This document shows positions 58,860 to 64,000 of a stretch of 64,000 bases of DNA, one piece after another; the stretch's first letter is position 1, and the number at the start of each line of letters is the position of its first letter. This DNA comes from Euphorbia lathyris. Taxonomy: Eukaryota > Streptophyta > Magnoliopsida > Malpighiales > Euphorbiaceae. The position numbers and the translations under genes were made by a program. The stretch lies in contig NC_088919.1 in NCBI RefSeq assembly GCF_963576675.1, positions 48,878,501 through 48,942,500 of the forward strand, written 5' to 3'. The notes under the pieces were generated by a model. That model worked only from the letters and a program-made list of their open reading frames with translations, ran no database searches and was not told where the DNA came from.

Positions 58860-59155
58860 CCTTCAGCTTCACCATGATTCAATCAACATCTTAAAAAGTT
58901 CATCAGCAATGTCACTACCTGTATGTTAATTTAGTGTAAACTGAAATCCAGTTCCTTTTCTCACTACCTGTTGATATCACTATCTCCATATCAACAATGA
59001 CCTTAAAAAGTTCATCAGCAATATCAACAATATATAGAACTATAAAAAACATAAAAAAAAAATATATCATTAAATAAAAAAAAATACAGACATAAAAATA
59101 AAAAACATACCAACATAAAAATAAAAACAAAATGTTCACAATTAAAAATAAAACA
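58860..59155 (-). repeat. Degenerate extra copies of a DELF module
   Basis: On minus, two pieces read SDIADELFKM (near 58895) and DIADELFKVIVDME (near 59000), resembling SDIPDELFEVIKDME in the ORF at 59156-59500. They look like decayed partial duplications of that gene's middle part. Confidence 0.55.
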
Positions 59156-59500
59156 TTACAAATAAGGATTATCAGGGCCCATAACATCATTGTTATATTT
59201 CTTAATCTGGTTCTCCAGATTCATCTTCACTTCCTGCAGCTCCTCCTTCAACTCCTCCTTCTCCTCCACTCCTTTCTCAATAAAAGACATCATTGAGTCA
59301 CAAAATAAAGACATAAAAGCCTTCATGCCCTTCAGCTTCTTTAGGATATCGTCAATATCCCCTTCCATGAAAGTTTCTTCCATATCTTTAATAACTTCAA
59401 AAAGCTCATCAGGAATGTCACTACGTTCATTACGTAGTGAAGGTTCAACAGGAGAAGAGGACCTGCTTCTTTTAGACGAACTCGAGATGCTGCCTGACAT
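59156..59500 (-). CDS. Small coiled-coil protein of the MULE, unknown function
   Basis: 114 codons, ATG at 59500, stop at 59156. The N-terminus is a Ser/Arg-rich stretch (SISSSSKRSRSSSPVEP), possibly a nuclear signal. The middle is acidic (IPDELFEVIKDMEETFMEGD) and the C-terminal half is a Glu/Lys-rich probable coiled coil (EEKEELKEELQEVKMNLENQ). I recognise no family. It lies between the transposase and protease genes on the minus strand, next to partial copies of its own DELF module. It may be an element accessory protein or the exon of a longer gene. Expression is not shown by the sequence. Confidence 0.45.
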   Translation of the reverse strand: MSGSISSSSKRSRSSSPVEPSLRNERSDIPDELFEVIKDMEETFMEGDIDDILKKLKGMKAFMSLFCDSMMSFIEKGVEEKEELKEELQEVKMNLENQIKKYNNDVMGPDNPYL

Positions 59501-59559
59501 CTTTGCTAAAATTCAACTTCTACTAAAAAAATACGATCAATAAATAGAGCAGTACTATT

Positions 59560-60959
59560 TATAGAATTTTATTTAGTCTCTTCAACTTCATACTATCAAA
59601 CACGCTTTCTTTCATTCAAATGATTATCTATTGGGAAACTCACAAGCTTTTATTAATTTAGACTCTTCAAATTCTACTGTTATTGCAATTAAAGACAGCT
59701 TTCTTTCCTTCAAATAATTATCTATTGAGAATCTCAACAGTATTAATATTATTACGTATATGAAAATATTTATTAAATGCAAACTAAATTAAAACTGTAA
59801 ATCAGTCTCTTAAGCTATTGGTATTTATTCCTATATAAATATGTGAATCAGTCTCTTAAACTATTAGTATCAGAATCAATAATTATTTACTCATTTATTT
59901 ATTATTGCAAAAGGGTATGAATTAAAATCAGATTAAAATAAATCTTTATTCATTTTATTAACAATTAAAAGTTTAATGAAACATATATCATGTATTAATA
60001 TTACATTCTTCCAACGGTATACATACTATGTTCCATTCCATGAGCTGTATTGTTCAGTTTGAATACATATGTTGTTCCGGAATAAATATTACATTGTTCC
60101 ATCAGAAATAGTTACATTATTTTTATTTACTTTAATGAGATCTAAACTCATTTAACATTCCAAAATAATTAATACTATAATCCAACTCAATTTGTTTAAA
60201 TGGCTAATGTATATAAGGTGGTTGTGAGTCCAAACCATTTAATATGCTCTTATATTGATCCAAATTATACATAAATTTGTACATAAATTGTACAAATTCT
60301 TCAATATAACTATATCATTTGTGATGAGTATTGAAAAATGATTTATACTGAATTCTACAAAATTGTACCACTTGTTCAATGTAACTATATCATTTGTTCC
60401 GAAATAATTAACAATTTGTTCCATTTCCTAAACTGAATAGTTCAATCGGAATACATATGTTTTTCCGGAATAAATATTACATTGATCAATAAAAAATAGT
60501 TACATTCTATTTATTTACTTTAATATGATCTAAAATCATTTCTCATACAAATATATAAAGGGATTATGAGTATGAACCATTGGAAATGCTCTTATATTGA
60601 GCCAAAACTATACATAAATTGTACAAATTCTTTAATATAACTGTAACATTTGTTCAAACTTAATGTACCATTAAGAGGTTGGGAGAATTGAAAAAGGCTG
60701 TGGATGAATTCTACAAAATTGTACGACTTGTTCAATGTAATTATATAGTTTGTTCCGAATCAATATACCATTTGTTCAAATAAAATGTAACATCTGTTCC
60801 AAATGAATTATATCTCCTAAATATTAAACATATTGACATCTGTTAGGAATAAACAAACATAATTTCAAAAACCTTTATAAATGTAAAATTTTATATACAA
60901 ATTCTAAAGTATATTTACAAATTCTAAAATATATTTACAAATTTAACATACAAAATATG
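59560..60959. other. Noncoding MULE spacer with tandem structure
   Basis: It contains several 22-bp-period clusters. 60030-60420 and 60425-60790 repeat the same order of blocks (ttccggaataaatattacat, atagttacatt, atgctcttatattga, aaattgtacaaattctt), a higher-order duplication of about 360-390 bp. No ORF with a recognised domain is present. Confidence 0.6.
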
Positions 60960-63900
60960 CTATTCGAAATTTAATCCAGCACCAACAACCCATTCTTTTG
61001 ACTTCTCATCAATTTCTTCAATAAGTTGATTTATTGGATTCAAAAGAATGCTCCAGCAAAAAAAAATTCTAAGCTTTCTAAACTCTTTTCCCTGTAAAAA
61101 AAATGATATAATAAAATAGAATAATAGTAATACAAATTGTTATATAAAGAATTTACAACATATACCTTAGAATTCTTTGTCAATCCAATATTCCACTCCT
61201 TCACACTCTGACCAATGTATGTTTCCATATGCTTTAAAAGAAAAACACCATAATCATTGTGGTTATTATTGCTTCTCCACTTCATCCTCAGAATTTGCAC
61301 TTTGTATGCACACATTTGTTTTAATGAAGAAGCATCATTTTTGAAAACAAAATGGGCATAGGATTTTAACTACAACAAACAAATCAGAAAAATATGTTAT
61401 CACATATACAAGAAAAACAAAAAATGAAGTAAATCAATTTACAACATACCAATTGTTCTGGACAATGATCATACTTATCAGCACGACTGATTTTGTGAGG
61501 AAGTGTCATATTATCCAATATTTGAACACTCTTTGAAAGATTGTTCACAACAATCAGATAAAAATGTCCATGAGCAATAACAGGGAAAAACACCTAATAA
61601 ACAGCAAAAAACATTAGTATCTCAATACATTTAACAGTATTCAATAACTGATGTTCCACCATAAAACTTACCAATTCAACATTAGCCAAGTTTTTAAATT
61701 TGAAAAACTTAAGTTCATTCTGAAGCCTTTCATTAAAATTATGTTCTCTTGTTCTACTAGCTCCAGAAAACAGAAGATTCTACAAAATAATCAAAACAAC
61801 ATTTAGCAAAACAATTATTTACAGAATGAAAACAAAAAACAAACTTACAAAGTTAGGAAACATACAAAAGCATATGTACTGAAAAAAAATCTTTTCGGCT
61901 TTCCACTATATTTTTTCAGTTCTTCAGTATTCAAAATTGAACTCCAAGCATCCACAATATTATTGACAATATGATCATGACCAGACATTGATAAAATCTC
62001 CCGTTTATCAATAAAGGTTTGTCCATCGTTGAAAAATACATCACTTCAAAACAAGGAAAAAAACTATCAGTATATGCAAAAATAACATATAAATTCATAT
62101 AACAAACATAACTTCAACTTCTTACTTGCTTAAAACAGGACTCAGAGCATATTCAACAATCCTCCTTTTACGACTATCCATGTTATCAACCAACTTTGGA
62201 TGCCGAGAAATAAAAGGAGAACGGAGGTACTTTGAATCCTTAACAATCCTCCTTAAACGATCTCCTCCACAACTTTCATTATCAACACCATATCTCAAAA
62301 TAATATTTGCCAAATCTCGACGTAATTCATTCATCATATCTACACTGTAAGATGACCTCCTAGCATACTTATCCCACTAAAAAACAAATCACAATTAACA
62401 TAATCCATCAAAACTAATTGTTCCAAAAAATAAAAATCAATTGTTCCAAAAATAAAAACCAATTGTTCCAAAAATAAACACCAATTGTTCCAAAAATAAA
62501 CACTTACAATTTTGTCAATTGTCAACACTTTCTCAGACACTATATCATACATATACTTCATTACATAATACCCACAGCTTTTTGTATCTTTCTGAGTTGG
62601 AATATTCTGCAAAATAAAATACAAACAACTTAAAAACAATAAAAAATAAAATTACACAAATATACATACAAATTAAACACGTACCACAGGGATAATCCAC
62701 TTTACCAAAAACTTCTCATGATAAAAAGAAACAATAGATCTGCAAAACAATATCATATATATGTCAAGCTATTGCATTCAATAAATAAAATACATTATAA
62801 AAGAGCATTTGATTATTAACATACTCATCAACAACATTTCTCCATTCATCATTTTCCACGCCCAAACGACTTTTCAATGGATTCAAAAGAAAAACACGTT
62901 TCCACTCAAGATCAACAACAGTCAAAGTCCAATGATAACTGAAGAAAACAAACACATAATAATACATTATTAAACAAATAAAATAATCATCAATATAGAC
63001 AAATAATGCATACCCTTTGTTTCGTGGTATCAAATACAAACATTTGTTGCCAGACTGTTCATATCTCTCGGTCAAAAACTTGATCTTCTCCCCAATCTTA
63101 TCAACTCTTTCAAAATTATTAGTTATGTTTGGATCAACAAGAGAGAAGGTGGTATCCAATCTATCATTATCCACAATCACATCATAAAGGTGCCTGTAGA
63201 AAACACACACGAAACATATACACTAAACATGCCATTCAAAAAAATAAAACAATATAACCACTAATACAAACATACAATTATAAACAAAAAAATACCTCAT
63301 GTAATACAAAATTGGGCCACAGCCTATTGGATCTAGATCAGCCAATTCACGAATATCCTTCCTCAATATAACTGCTTTAACAGAATGACAAAAAATGTAA
63401 TCTTCAAATGTAGTAAAAACTGTCCTCCCATTACATAAATAATTGTTAGCCCATCTACACATGTCAGCAAATTCATCTGGAACATCTCCAGGCAAACACT
63501 CCAAATCTATATCATCATCAGAATTCTCTGACTCAATCGCATCATCGATATCACTGGCAAAAATATAAAACAACTTAAATATATAACAAAAAAAAAATAA
63601 AAAAATAAAAATGTTCCATACATATACAACAAAGGTTCCAAAAAACTGAACCATTTGTTCAACAAAATAATAACTTACACAGTTTCATCAGCAGCATCAA
63701 CAAACTCATCCCCTTCATCTTGATTTAAACAAACTAAAGGACCAGCCCCAGAAACTATATCAGCAGCCCTACAAACAAAAAAAAAATAAAAAAACAATTA
63801 AGCCACAAATATTAAATGACATGATCCAAAACAAAAAACAGGAATTATTCAAGCATAAATAAATTACATTTCAGACGAAACAGATTGATCAGCCACACTC

Positions 63901-64000
63901 TGGCTTAACAACTCAAATTGAGGAGCATAATTCATCTTTATTCTCAACCTCAGACTTTCAGATGACCCTACTTTCACTCTAACTTTCTTCACTACTCCTC
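60960..64000 (-). CDS. Gene with two Ulp1-type (C48) protease regions, partial
   Basis: About 13 exons on minus, nearly all with GT/AG borders: 64000-63868, 63768-63679, 63553-63296, 63195-63014, 62938-62825, 62740-62685, 62606-62508, 62376-62126, 62043-61849, 61779-61672, 61593-61450, 61369-61166, 61091-60960. Region 1 has CLYLIPRNKGYHWTLTVVD (His), FLLNPLKSR (Asn where Asp is usual) and PTQKDTKSCGYYVMKYM (Gln, Cys). Region 2 has FFPVIAHGHFYLIVV (His), QILDNM (Asp) and NNHNDYGVFLLKHMETYIG, with Tyr at the expected Cys. The 61849/61779 join does not keep the better frame. C48 proteases process SUMO/ubiquitin-like proteins; the role in MULEs is unknown. The N-terminus lies outside the window. 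Confidence 0.7.

Larger units (their letters stand above)
55550..63660 (+). repeat. Dispersed clusters of a degenerate 22-bp-period repeat
   Basis: The core TTGTTCC recurs at 22-bp steps, each unit followed by an A/T-rich tail such as gaataaatatacca. Clusters: about 55550-55680, 55845-55970, 57364-57446, 58785-58850, 60008-60115, 60370-60490, 60640-60810, 62410-62500 and 63608-63665. I counted exact 22-bp steps in most of them. All are in the same orientation on the plus strand, in introns and spacers of both plus- and minus-strand genes, never in coding exons. Confidence 0.85.
54936..64000. mobile_element. Large Mutator-like element (MULE), right end outside the window
   Basis: The presumed terminus ggtgagatcaagcgtgacaa lies directly after a (TA)n run and is followed by a GC-richer subterminal region including actacgtcgttttgg. 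Inward lie a MULE/FAR1-type transposase gene (plus), a small coiled-coil ORF (minus) and a gene with Ulp1-like protease domains (minus). The MULE transposase plus C48 protease combination is known in plant MULEs (Kaonashi-type). The right terminus and the 9-bp duplication are not visible, so the extent is inferred. Confidence 0.65.

Noticed and set aside
1..64000. tRNA, rRNA, CRISPR or bacterial-type operons
   Set aside because: None was seen. The gene structure (introns, SAUR, TE classes) is that of a plant nuclear genome.

Overview
The window is nuclear DNA of a flowering plant, most likely a eudicot. It is AT-rich and gene-poor, and it is packed with plant transposable elements of every major class: Ty1/copia, LINE, hAT, CACTA, Mutator-like (MULE), foldback MITEs and possible Helitron ends. 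The recognisable host genes are plant genes: an intact SAUR gene (10818-11159, minus), an acylphosphatase gene (exons at 43177-42908, 42794-42784 and 36832-36577, minus) split by a copia element, and a captured fragment of a ribosomal-protein-S6-kinase-type AGC kinase gene (21252-22480). I saw no rRNA, tRNA or CRISPR.

Layout. 1-4470 is AT-rich intergenic DNA holding a 464-bp GC-richer, organelle-like insert flanked by a 20-bp direct repeat and a foldback MITE. 4473-7640 is a nested stack: an old LINE fragment was entered by a hAT-like element (4649-7588), which was itself entered by a 553-bp hAT MITE and by a 5'-truncated LINE. 9276-18142 holds MITEs, several with exact or near-exact target-site duplications, plus the SAUR gene. 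19266-27976 is a long LINE (minus) with a 16-bp target-site duplication. It is interrupted at 21174-23788 by DNA that combines kinase exons and introns with one CACTA terminus. 29500-34884 is a copia element (minus) whose reverse transcriptase has lost its catalytic block. 36838-42783 is a second copia element (minus), inserted in coding exon 2 of the acylphosphatase gene. 44661-49611 is a third copia element (plus) with two identical LTRs, inserted in a Mutator-type foldback element (44564-49950). 49951-54930 is repeat-rich, with a TAACG array and a decayed LINE fragment between 33-bp direct repeats.

54936 to the window end looks like most of a large MULE. On the plus strand it carries a FAR1/FHY3-related transposase gene (decayed). 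On the minus strand it carries a small coiled-coil ORF and a multi-exon gene with two Ulp1-type (C48) protease regions, running off the right edge. Its introns and spacers, whatever the gene orientation, are filled with a degenerate 22-bp-period repeat (core TTGTTCC, always on the plus strand). This array and the dual-protease gene are the least ordinary signals in the window.

Most apparent ORFs belong to mobile elements. Only the SAUR gene looks like an undisturbed host gene. The acylphosphatase halves still read cleanly and join in frame once the copia element and one target-site duplication are discounted.
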